Positions 1 to 6,508 of a stretch of DNA of 13,706 bases are shown here, piece by piece. Location: assembly GCA_017545365.1 (NCBI GenBank), contig JAFWOP010000115.1, positions 1 through 13,706 on the forward strand, in the 5' to 3' direction. The notes beneath the pieces were generated by a model. That model was not told the DNA's origin. It worked only from the letters and a program-made list of their open reading frames with translations, and did no database searches. Position numbers and translations under genes: made by a program. Position 1 is the first letter of the stretch, and each line of letters begins with the position of its first letter. This stretch comes from Bacteroidales bacterium. GTDB lineage: Bacteria > Bacteroidota > Bacteroidia > Bacteroidales > P3.

Positions 1-325
1 ATAATATGGTCGGCCAGCTTCTTCATCTCGCTTACAGAAAAACTGATAAGAATTTCGTCACCACTAATATACTCGTTCTCGAAAACCTTACCATTCTTCT
101 CGGTATAATCACCTGTAAGTGCAATACCTTTACCATATTTGTCTTCTTCGATCTCCTTGATGGTATAAGGATTGCCATTGGAGTCCCATATCTTAAATGG
201 CTTATTCAGGGTAATCCTTCCTTCATCGCCCAGCTGCTGGTGGAGAACGGAAATATAAGCCTTACCGGCAATTTTGATAGCAGTGTCGCTATCTACCTCT
301 GTCAGGTCGTAGGCATCTCCCTCAT
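1..325 (-). CDS. Unidentified partial protein, open at both ends
   Basis: Reading the minus strand from about 325 down to 3 gives roughly 105 codons without a stop. Short stretches include KAYISVLHQQLGDEG, KPFKIWDSNGNPY and FSVSEMKKLADHI. The composition is that of a soluble, acidic, real-looking protein, and I do not recognise the family. The 3' end runs off the window. The 5' end has no start codon of its own: the frame runs into the transposase fragment in a different frame, so the boundary (about 300-330) is a recombination, deletion or assembly junction. The plus-strand ORF over the same bases (6-347) is a poorer candidate. Function unknown; confidence is only that this strand and frame is coding. 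Confidence 0.5.
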
Positions 326-937
326 CATCTCGAAGAAACGGCGGTGAGTCTCTGCCTGCTTGAAGCGCACGTTACAGTTGCCGTCGCGATTCTCCAGATA
401 GACAATCAGCCCGCCGATGGTGAACACGCCAGGGCTGTAGCCGTCAAAGCCCTTGTAGGTCCGCTTGCTGTCATACTTGTCCGCCTCAAGGAACTGGTGG
501 TCGAAATCAACGTCGTACGCTCCACCCTCCGTAAGCTGTCCCGTTGCCAGCAGCAACTTGATGAGCAGCTGGTTGAGTTTCTCCGCCGTATTGAAGTCAT
601 AGACGTTGCCGGTCTTTTCCGCTGTATACGATATGTTCTCCGTTGCCAGTTCCTCTATGCCACGCAGCACTGTGTCCGCGCTTGGGACACGGGTATGCGG
701 ACGCTCGGTAAGCACGTCCTTCAGATATAGGTTGAGGTCTTCCATGCAGTCGCCGCCGCAGCAGAACACGGAGAAGATGGCCCGTATAATCTCGCTATAC
801 TGATAACCTGTCAGCGTGCTACGAAGTCCCAGATGGGAGTCTATCACAGAGGACAGAATAGAGTCGAATTTGTCCAAAACGAAAAATATTCCGCCAAAAG
901 CGGTTATTTTCTCAGATTTTTGTTGTACCTTTGCCAT
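302..937 (-). pseudogene. IS1380-family transposase, 3'-truncated
   Basis: The product matches the N-terminal half of Bacteroides-type IS1380 transposases as I know them. It begins MAKVQQKSEKITAFGGIFF and includes GYQYSEIIRAIFSVF, YDFNTAEKLNQLL and the YDVDFDHQFLEADKYD block that carries the first catalytic aspartate. Homology stops at about 320, after ETHRRFFEMM; the last residues and the TGA at 302-304 come from the abutting sequence. Full-length relatives are about 430 residues, so the second Asp and the Glu of the DDE triad are lost and the fragment cannot transpose by itself. I chose the ATG at 937 rather than the in-frame ATG at 997, because family members start with MAK and because a good promoter lies between the two. 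Confidence 0.85.
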
Positions 938-1003
938 GTCATGGATGATTTTGCTTGTCTTGATTTGCAGCACTAAGGTAAGTGAAAAATCTGACATGGC
1001 AAA
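930..1003. repeat. 12-bp inverted repeat around the transposase start
   Basis: TTTGCCATGTCA at 930-941 and TGACATGGCAAA at 992-1003 are perfect reverse complements. The inner arm covers the transposase start codon. The outer arm overlaps the -33 region and so lies upstream of the predicted transcript start. Only RNA entering from outside the element would carry both arms. Confidence 0.75.
973..1003 (-). promoter_or_regulatory. Transposase promoter, Bacteroidetes type
   Basis: On the minus strand a TTTG (-33 box, 1003-1000) is followed after 19 nt by TACCTTAG (980-973), one mismatch from the TAnnTTTG -7 consensus. The expected transcript start is about 966-968, some 30 nt before the ATG at 937. 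Confidence 0.6.
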
Positions 1004-1005
1004 AT

Positions 1006-1030
1006 CCTGAGCAACTTTTTGTTGCTCAGG
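1006..1030. repeat. Perfect 10-bp hairpin near the IS end
   Basis: CCTGAGCAAC (1006-1015), a five-T loop (1016-1020) and GTTGCTCAGG (1021-1030) form a perfect stem. It sits between the inferred element end and the transposase promoter. It may act as a transcription barrier or a transposase site. No T-tract follows on either strand, so it is not a classical terminator. Confidence 0.6.
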
Positions 1031-1086
1031 TACTTATAAAGAAAGTTAAACTAAAGTGCTGCGGAATTTAGGTTACTAAAGTAAAA

Positions 1087-3645
1087 GTGGCTGAGGTGTG
1101 TAAATATAAGGATGAACCATATTCTGGCGATATTGTTATTCCAACTACCATTACATATGAAAATGTAGAGTATAACGTGAAGACTATTGGAACAAGTGCT
1201 TTTTATAATTGCACTGGTTTGACCTCAATCACCATTCCTTCGAGTGTGACGAGTATTAATGATTACTCTTTTCAGGAATGCTCTGCTCTCCCCTCCATCA
1301 CCATCCCTTCGAGTGTGGAAACAATAGGCGAATTTGTTTTCGATGGGTGCACTGGCTTAACCTCCATCACTATTCCTTCTAACGTGACAAGCATAGGTGG
1401 TTATATTTTCCAAAATTGTACCAATCTAGCATCAGTTTATCTCCCCAATAGTTTGATTAGTGTCGGCCAATGGGCTTTCAAAAATTGCATTGCTCTGACC
1501 TCTATCACTATTCCATCAAGTGTGTCAAGTTTTGGCGATCATGCATTCAGTGGTTGCAGTAGTTTGACTTCAATCCAAATTCTTGAAGGCGTGACAAATA
1601 TAGGCAATTATGGTTTCGAAAACTGTAGCAGCATTATATCCATAGAGATTCCTTCGAGCGTTGAAACAATCGGTGAGTATTCTTTTAAAGGCTGCGAAAA
1701 TTTAACCTCTATAACAATTAATGAGGGTGTTAAAATCATTGAGAAGAGTGCTTTCAGTGATTGCGCGAATCTTACATCTATATCCATTCCTTCAAGTGTG
1801 ACAACAATCGGCGATTTTGCTTTCTGTGAATGTAACGGCTTGACCACTATCACCATTCCTTCAAATGTATCAAACTTTGGTAGTTATGCTTTCTCAGGTT
1901 GCGATGGACTTACGTCTGTTGTTATTTCTGACGGAGTAAACGCCATAAGTTCTTCAGCTTTCAGCTACTGTAGTAACCTGATTTCTGTAACAATTCCTTC
2001 AAGTGTTACAAGTATCGGTGAACATGCATTCAATGGTTGTAACTCTTTGACTTCCATATTATTACCTGAGAATTTGCAATCACTTGGTAAGTATTCTTTT
2101 TTTGAATGTACCAGTCTGACCTCCATCGCTATTCCTTCAAGTGTAAATGTCATTGGGTCACATGCTTTTAAAGGTTGCACAGGCTTGGACTCTGTTATAA
2201 TTCCCGAGGGGATAGGGATTATCGATGAATATGCTTTCAGTGGCTGCAGTAACCTGACCTCTATTACAATTCCTTCGAGTGTGGTGCGACTAGAACATTA
2301 TGCTTTTAATGAATGCAGTGCACTGACCTCGGTTAAGAACCTTAGCGGCTTACAACATATGGGTATGGGAGTTTTCAAAAACTGTAACAGTCTGATTTCT
2401 ATAGATATTCCTGATGGTGTAACGGATATTGGTAAATATGCATTTCAAGGCTGCAGCAGTCTTACCTCTATTACGATTCCTTCAAACATGTCGAGTATCA
2501 GTAGCAATATGTTCCAGGATTGCACAAGCCTTACTTCTATTATTATTCCTTCTAATGTAACTGTTATTTGGAGCTATTCTTTTTATAATTGTAAAGCTCT
2601 AAGAAATGTAACCATTGGTAGCAGTGTTCAGACAATCAGTAATAATGCTTTTGCTTCATGCGATAACCTTGAAAATGTATATTGCTATCCAAGCTCTGTT
2701 TATAAGACTGCAACAGATGCTTTTTCTGGTTCATATATTAATTATGCGACATTATATGTGCCAACTACTTCATTGGATTATTATAAAAAAACTGAACCAT
2801 GGAGTGGTTTTGGGACAATAAAAACACTAACAAGTCAAGGAGATGTAGAGATTGATAATCTATGGTATAATCTTATTTCCTCATCTAATAATGCAGAGGT
2901 TATTCAATATAAAAATGACATTTATTATTCTGGAGATATCTCAATCCCTTCAACAATTGCATATGAGGGATTGGAGTATGATGTGTCCTCTATCAGTTCC
3001 AATGCATTCTCTAACTGCAGTGATTTAACCTCAATACTTATTCCAAATAGTGTAACATCTATCGGCGAAAACGCCTTTGATGGCTGTAGTAATTTAACCT
3101 ATGTTTCCATTGGAAATAATGTTAATTCCATCGGTAAGAGTTCATTCCATGGTTGTAATGAGCTTTTGAATTTATATTGCTATGCGGAATCCGTACCTAC
3201 GACAGAAAGTGATGCTTTTGATGGCTCGAATATCGAAAATGCTACACTTTATGTGCCTGCAGCATCATTGGATGCCTACAAAGCGGCTATACCTTGGAGT
3301 TTATTCAAGAAAATTGTTCCAATTGGTGAGGAACCACCTGTTATACAAAAATGCGCGACACCTACTATCACCTATGCCAATGGCAAGGTTCGTTTTGCTT
3401 GCGAGACAGAAGGTGTGGAATTTGTACCCACTGTGGCCTGTACGCCAAATCAGTTGCAGAATGGGAACGAGTTGGAAATAGGCGGCACCTTCACCGTGAG
3501 TGTGTATGCTGTGAAGGAAGGCTACGATAATTCCGATACGGCCACGATGAACGTCAACTTATCACAAATGGGCGACGTGAACGCAGACGGCGAGTTAAAC
3601 GCTGCCGATATCACAGCTCTGGTAAACGCTATTCTTGGCAAATAG
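1087..3645 (+). pseudogene. BspA-like leucine-rich repeat protein, 5'-truncated
   Basis: The 852-residue frame is almost entirely TpLRR/LRR_5 (BspA-like) repeats. There are 21 gap-free 23-residue units at residues 45-527, with a consensus like LTSITIPSSVTSIGEYAFSGC. A spacer follows (DNLWYNLISS, then PWSGF-type ends), then a second short LRR block at about residues 630-700. Next comes a domain starting CATPTITYANGKVRF, typical of Bacteroidales cell-surface proteins, and a final dockerin-like calcium loop GDVNADGELNAADI at about 829-842. Relatives are secreted adhesins. Here the frame opens at GTG 1087, 18 nt after an in-frame TAG, with no signal peptide. Its first residues (AEVCKYKDEPYSGDI) align with the middle of the second block (AEVIQYKNDIYYSGDI), so the export signal and first half-module are missing, apparently removed by the IS. 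Probably not exported or expressed. Confidence 0.8.
1219..2667 (+). repeat. 21 tandem 69-bp LRR-coding units
   Basis: Each unit encodes exactly 23 residues, with conserved positions L..I.IP..V..I...AF.GC. No unit carries an insertion or deletion across 1449 bp. DNA identity between units is moderate, with many synonymous differences, so the array is old rather than freshly amplified. A shorter array of the same type follows at about 2990-3170. Confidence 0.85.
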
Positions 3646-3693
3646 AAAGATATGTAAACTAACATTATTAAAGAATTTTAATGCATATTTATT

Positions 3694-4503
3694 ATGAACG
3701 CCCTAAATAGAGAGCAATTGAGGGAGAATGTTGTCAAGTTTATTAATGAGCAGCCATTCGATAATTTTGATTTTAACTGGGTAGAAATAACCGATGGATT
3801 CGATATTAAGGCAATGACATATATTGTCTTTAATATTGAAGATGATACGGTTTTAGATCGTGTGATTGATTGTATAGAAAAAGCCTGGGACATTGCATAT
3901 AATTATAATGACTCTATAATTTATAACGATTCTGGTTCGCCTAAATTCGATGGCACAGTATCATTTATTTATGAACTTAATAAAATTCGTAAATCAAGAA
4001 ACACACTCAGAGCACTTAAACAATTTCATGATAATGAGACAAGCACTCCCTCCGCTTCTCCTTTTACAATTAGTGAGCATGATCTAAAAATTGAGGAAAA
4101 CAATGATGTTTTAGAGAAACAGCTTCAACAGCAATCTACGGTGGACAATCAAAATGAAATCGACAAGCTTAGAGCTGAAATAGAAAGTTTGAATGGCGAA
4201 ATTGAATACCTGAAAAATGAAACTGGCAAATTAACAGCCAAAGAAGCAGCTATATTAACTATCACAGCCTGCTATTATGGAGGTGGTTGGAAGAGCCGTG
4301 AAAATCTACAACCTTTACTTACCAATCTTTTCGGTGTACCCGAGGTTCATGCAAAGCGCAGGTTGCGCGAAGGAATTAAGAAGGGTGAACCCTTAGAAAC
4401 ACTTGCAAAATGCTTTGAAGATGTCTCACCCAAAATTGCTAGACTACTCCGTGAAATGCCCGAAACGTTAATAAATTATAAGAAGAAGAAAAGTCATATG
4501 TGA
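3694..4503 (+). CDS. Unknown protein, coiled coil plus C-terminal helical domain
   Basis: This 269-residue protein has an acidic N-terminal part (1-115), a polar linker, and a charged heptad-like coiled coil at about 130-180 (for example NEIDKLRAEIESLNGEIEYL). A basic, probably helical C-terminal domain spans about 181-262 (LTAKEAAILTITACYYGGG, then KRRLREGIKK and KIARLLREMP). I know similar C-terminal domains from Bacteroidales hypothetical proteins near mobile elements but cannot name the family. There is no signal peptide or membrane segment, so it is cytoplasmic. The basic C-terminus would suit DNA binding, which is inference. It starts 48 nt after the LRR gene, is equally AT-rich, and its stop codon lies inside the first of several GTGACTT elements, which could be its own operator. 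The next operon follows directly. Confidence 0.75.
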   Translation: MNALNREQLRENVVKFINEQPFDNFDFNWVEITDGFDIKAMTYIVFNIEDDTVLDRVIDCIEKAWDIAYNYNDSIIYNDSGSPKFDGTVSFIYELNKIRKSRNTLRALKQFHDNETSTPSASPFTISEHDLKIEENNDVLEKQLQQQSTVDNQNEIDKLRAEIESLNGEIEYLKNETGKLTAKEAAILTITACYYGGGWKSRENLQPLLTNLFGVPEVHAKRRLREGIKKGEPLETLAKCFEDVSPKIARLLREMPETLINYKKKKSHM

Positions 4504-4540
4504 CTTGGGCGTGACTTGTTTTTGGGGTCACATGTGACTT
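4491..4540. promoter_or_regulatory. GTGACTT repeat cluster with 12-bp palindrome, putative operator
   Basis: GTGACTT occurs at 4500-4506, 4511-4517 and 4534-4540. Inverted half-sites lie at 4491-4497 (AAGTCAT) and 4526-4533 (GGTCACAT). GTCACATGTGAC at 4527-4538 is a perfect palindrome. The cluster begins in the last codons of the upstream gene and lies about 50-95 bp before the predicted transcript start of the next operon. That position suits an activator, repressor or replication-protein site. The binding protein is unknown. Confidence 0.6.
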
Positions 4541-4573
4541 AATTTTTCGCAAAAATCATATACTTATTTTTTA

Positions 4574-4581
4574 TACCTTTG
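4574..4581 (+). promoter_or_regulatory. -7 promoter box of the primase/ATPase operon
   Basis: TACCTTTG matches the Bacteroidetes -7 consensus TAnnTTTG, with transcription expected to start about 4586-4589. No good TTTG lies at the usual 19-21 nt spacing; the nearest similar bases (TTCG, 4546-4549) are too far away. The weak -33 region would fit dependence on a factor bound to the repeat cluster just upstream. Confidence 0.65.
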
Positions 4582-4615
4582 CATCTGTAAATCAAGTGTT
4601 TACAGGTGTTTTTTT
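4582..4615 (+). promoter_or_regulatory. Hairpin plus T-tract at the extreme 5' end of the operon mRNA
   Basis: CTGTAAA (4585-4591) pairs with TTTACAG (4599-4605) across a 7-nt loop. The stem extends to about 10 bp with one G-U pair and is followed by a run of seven T. Because it starts at the predicted transcription start, it would form the very 5' end of the mRNA. It could act as an attenuator or early terminator, or as a 5' stabiliser. Confidence 0.55.
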
Positions 4616-4634
4616 ATTAATAGAGATAAAGTAT

Positions 4635-5222
4635 ATGAGCAAGAAACTGCAAAACAAGACCGCGACGCCTGAAGGTAAAGTAAGGTATGCGCACGTAGAG
4701 AATTTCCAAGGTGTCGTTTACAATGACTTCATGGGAGTTCCACTGAAGGTAACATTCTTGAATGATCGCTGGTGGGTGACCACGGAGGGCGAGCGGCTGC
4801 AGCCGTTGGCAGACTACTTCGATGGCGAAGACATTCATTTTAACTTCCTTTGCGAGGCTGGAGGTCGTGTAGATGCGCTGGCACTGGCTCGCGTATTAGG
4901 AAAGGCTCTTGAGGAACCAGAGGACAACGTGCTGCCGACGATGGCACGCAGAGTGATGTGTCTGAAACGTCTGGGCGTGGAACTGGACGTGGAGAGCGAA
5001 ACATTGGAGTTAGATATCATGGTGTTCGGTCACGGAAAGAATTCTCTCCGCAAGGGAAACTATTCAGTGGCTTGTAGCGCAGCCTATGATCCGTTAGACG
5101 TCCTTTTCGACATCGACGGATTCAGCAACAAGCGCGATGCTAAAGAATATGCCAAGAACTATACGAAGTTCCTTTGTAGCTTGGGCATCAACGTAAAAGT
5201 GTTAAACTTCATCATAAAATGA
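4635..5222 (+). CDS. Unknown protein, first gene of the primase/ATPase operon
   Basis: This is a 195-residue soluble protein beginning MSKKLQNK. I chose ATG 4635 because the longer frame, from GTG 4596, would begin inside the promoter-proximal hairpin, and because an A-rich tract with AGAGATAAAG precedes this ATG. Visible parts are an aromatic-rich beta-like stretch (LKVTFLNDRWWVTTEGERLQ), a helical mid-region (ALALARVLGKALEEPEDN) and a C-terminal part with DIDGFSNKRDAKEYAKNYTK. There are no membrane segments, signal peptide or recognised catalytic motif. Its TGA overlaps the next gene's ATG (ATGA), implying translational coupling. It probably works with the downstream primase-like and ATPase proteins, but the function is not known. 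Confidence 0.75.
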   Translation: MSKKLQNKTATPEGKVRYAHVENFQGVVYNDFMGVPLKVTFLNDRWWVTTEGERLQPLADYFDGEDIHFNFLCEAGGRVDALALARVLGKALEEPEDNVLPTMARRVMCLKRLGVELDVESETLELDIMVFGHGKNSLRKGNYSVACSAAYDPLDVLFDIDGFSNKRDAKEYAKNYTKFLCSLGINVKVLNFIIK

Positions 5223-5449
5223 TTATGACAAAAGACAAAACCACTTACGTCAGCCGGCCGAAAGGGAAGCCGGAGACGTCGATGCGAGGAAAAATGAACG
5301 GGTGGAGTAACGGCTATTGCGAGTTTATTCCACAAGGTACGCGTGAGAACAACCGCCAGATGCTGAAGCAGATGGGCGACTCCAGTTTTTACAAGACGCA
5401 GGGCCGGAAGGAGTCGAGCTTTTCGCTCCACCTGAACGTGGACGGCTAG
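5219..5449 (+). CDS. Unknown protein, N-terminal part of an amber-interrupted gene
   Basis: The 76-residue frame has well-formed coding sequence (YVSRPKGKPETSMRGKMNG, WSNGYCEFIPQG, DSSFYKTQGRKESSFSLHL). It resembles small Bacteroidales proteins encoded beside primase/ATPase pairs, though I cannot name a family. It ends at TAG 5447-5449 after NVDG. The same frame continues without another stop to 5731, so this is probably the first half of one protein of about 170 residues. It overlaps the upstream gene by 4 nt. Either the gene is broken, the TAG is read through, or the two halves are made separately. Confidence 0.65.
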   Translation: MIMTKDKTTYVSRPKGKPETSMRGKMNGWSNGYCEFIPQGTRENNRQMLKQMGDSSFYKTQGRKESSFSLHLNVDG

Positions 5450-5461
5450 AGCGAAGACCCC

Positions 5462-5731
5462 GTGGCAGAGATGCACGAACAGTTTCTGCTTTTGACGGAA
5501 GGACAACGCAAGGAGAAGCCGGAACTGGCAAAGGGCATTGCAGGGCGCATGCTCTTCGACAATGGCAGCTCGCTGCAGGTGTGGCTCGACACGGAGAAGG
5601 GTGAGGTGACCATCCTTACTCGCCTGACATGCTCCCCGCAGATAGACCGCCAGCTATTGCAGGCGCAGAGTCAGATGAACGTCACCATCGGTCGCTATCG
5701 TTCGGAAATCATTAACGCTAATAATAAATAA
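5462..5731 (+). CDS. Unknown protein, C-terminal part of the amber-interrupted gene
   Basis: The 89-residue frame opens at GTG 5462, only four codons after TAG 5447-5449 and in the same frame as the preceding ORF. No clear ribosome-binding site precedes the GTG; the bases upstream are simply the continuing codons (SEDP). Features include MHEQFLLLTEGQRKEKPELAK, a beta-like stretch LQVWLDTEKGEVTILTRL and a helical tail QIDRQLLQAQSQMNVTIGRY. It ends 3 nt before the primase-like gene. It is most simply the second half of the upstream protein; independent translation is possible but unsupported. Function unknown. Confidence 0.6.
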   Translation: MAEMHEQFLLLTEGQRKEKPELAKGIAGRMLFDNGSSLQVWLDTEKGEVTILTRLTCSPQIDRQLLQAQSQMNVTIGRYRSEIINANNK

Positions 5732-5734
5732 TAT

Positions 5735-6505
5735 ATGGAGAAATTTAGATTTTGTTATCAAGAGAATCAGTTCTACGGCGAGTGCCTGCCTTGCACCCCC
5801 ACAGTGCTTAACCGCATTATCAATAGCACTGAAGTGGACAGACGCATCACTACTCGCCAGGGTGTTGAACAAGCCATCGACGAGGATTTGGATAAGGAAC
5901 CGTTCCTGCGCGACAACGACTTCCACCAGTTCTGCTCACGTCAGACAGCCAAGCAGGGAGAAGACTTCGCTGCCTTGCACATCGACAAGAAGTTGCAACA
6001 ATGGGCGAACTCTTTGAAGATGTGGCTACCGTGTTTCATCTTTGGCGTGGAAGGCTTTCAAGCCGTGCCCAAGACCGACAAGGACGGCAACCCCATATTC
6101 GACAAGGATGGAAACCCCGTGCTGTTCCGTCGACGCTTGCAGCAGAACATCCTGGCATTGTCGGGTTTGTTCATGTACGATGGCGACCACCTGCCCATCG
6201 ACCCTCGCGAGGTGTATGAGCGCACCCGCAGAGAGAGCTTCCCTTGGGTGGTGCGACTGGCTCACAAGACCTCTTCGGGTCATGGCATCAGACTGGTGTG
6301 CGAGGCTCGCACAGACGTTGGCAACATTGCCGACAACCAGATTGAGCTGGCACGTGAACTCGGTCTGCTTGGAATGATAGGCACCACCGGCAAGCCCGTT
6401 GTCGACGACTCGTGCATCGATGCCTCACGCATCAGCTACGCACCGCGCAAGAAGGACATCTATTTCATCGACGAAGATCATTTATTCAACCCCATCAATA
6501 TATAA
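5735..6505 (+). CDS. BT4734/VirE_N-type primase-like protein
   Basis: The 256-residue protein fits the BT4734-like N-terminal (VirE_N) family, whose fold is linked to archaeo-eukaryotic primase/prim-pol enzymes. The key blocks are in the expected order: LSGLFMYDGDHLPIDPREVYER with the paired acids D149 and D151, KTSSGHGIRLVCEA with the SGxG turn at 181-184, and VVDDSCIDASRISYAPR with a third acid at D229 and the conserved ASR. An unusual loop just before the first block repeats DKDGNP twice. In many relatives this domain is fused to the DUF3987 helicase-like domain; here they are separate neighbouring genes, 3 nt apart. A role in initiating DNA synthesis for a mobile element is likely from family context, but activity is not proven. 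The start ATG 5735 follows the previous stop by 3 nt. Confidence 0.78.
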   Translation: MEKFRFCYQENQFYGECLPCTPTVLNRIINSTEVDRRITTRQGVEQAIDEDLDKEPFLRDNDFHQFCSRQTAKQGEDFAALHIDKKLQQWANSLKMWLPCFIFGVEGFQAVPKTDKDGNPIFDKDGNPVLFRRRLQQNILALSGLFMYDGDHLPIDPREVYERTRRESFPWVVRLAHKTSSGHGIRLVCEARTDVGNIADNQIELARELGLLGMIGTTGKPVVDDSCIDASRISYAPRKKDIYFIDEDHLFNPINI

Positions 6506-6508
6506 TCT

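Larger units (their letters stand above)
302..1072 (-). mobile_element. IS1380-family element remnant
   Basis: This consists of the 5' half of the transposase plus its upstream control region. The outer end is inferred to lie near 1072, with the element's tip reading CCTAAATTCCGCAGC on the minus strand. Immediately beyond it the LRR reading frame begins abruptly, without a start region or signal peptide. The other terminus is missing, because the element is cut inside the transposase at about 320. I could not confirm terminal inverted repeats or a target-site duplication, since only one end is present. Confidence 0.6.

Noticed and set aside
6..347. 113-aa plus-strand ORF at the left end
   Set aside because: The minus-strand frame over the same bases has a more natural protein composition, and this ORF crosses the transposase junction.
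1219..2667. Regular repeats considered as a CRISPR array
   Set aside because: The 69-bp period encodes a protein repeat with an open frame throughout; there are no constant repeats with unique spacers.
3571..3645. Dockerin-like end taken as evidence for a cellulosome
   Set aside because: Only one calcium-loop motif is present, and such ends are common on Bacteroidales surface proteins without any cohesin partner.
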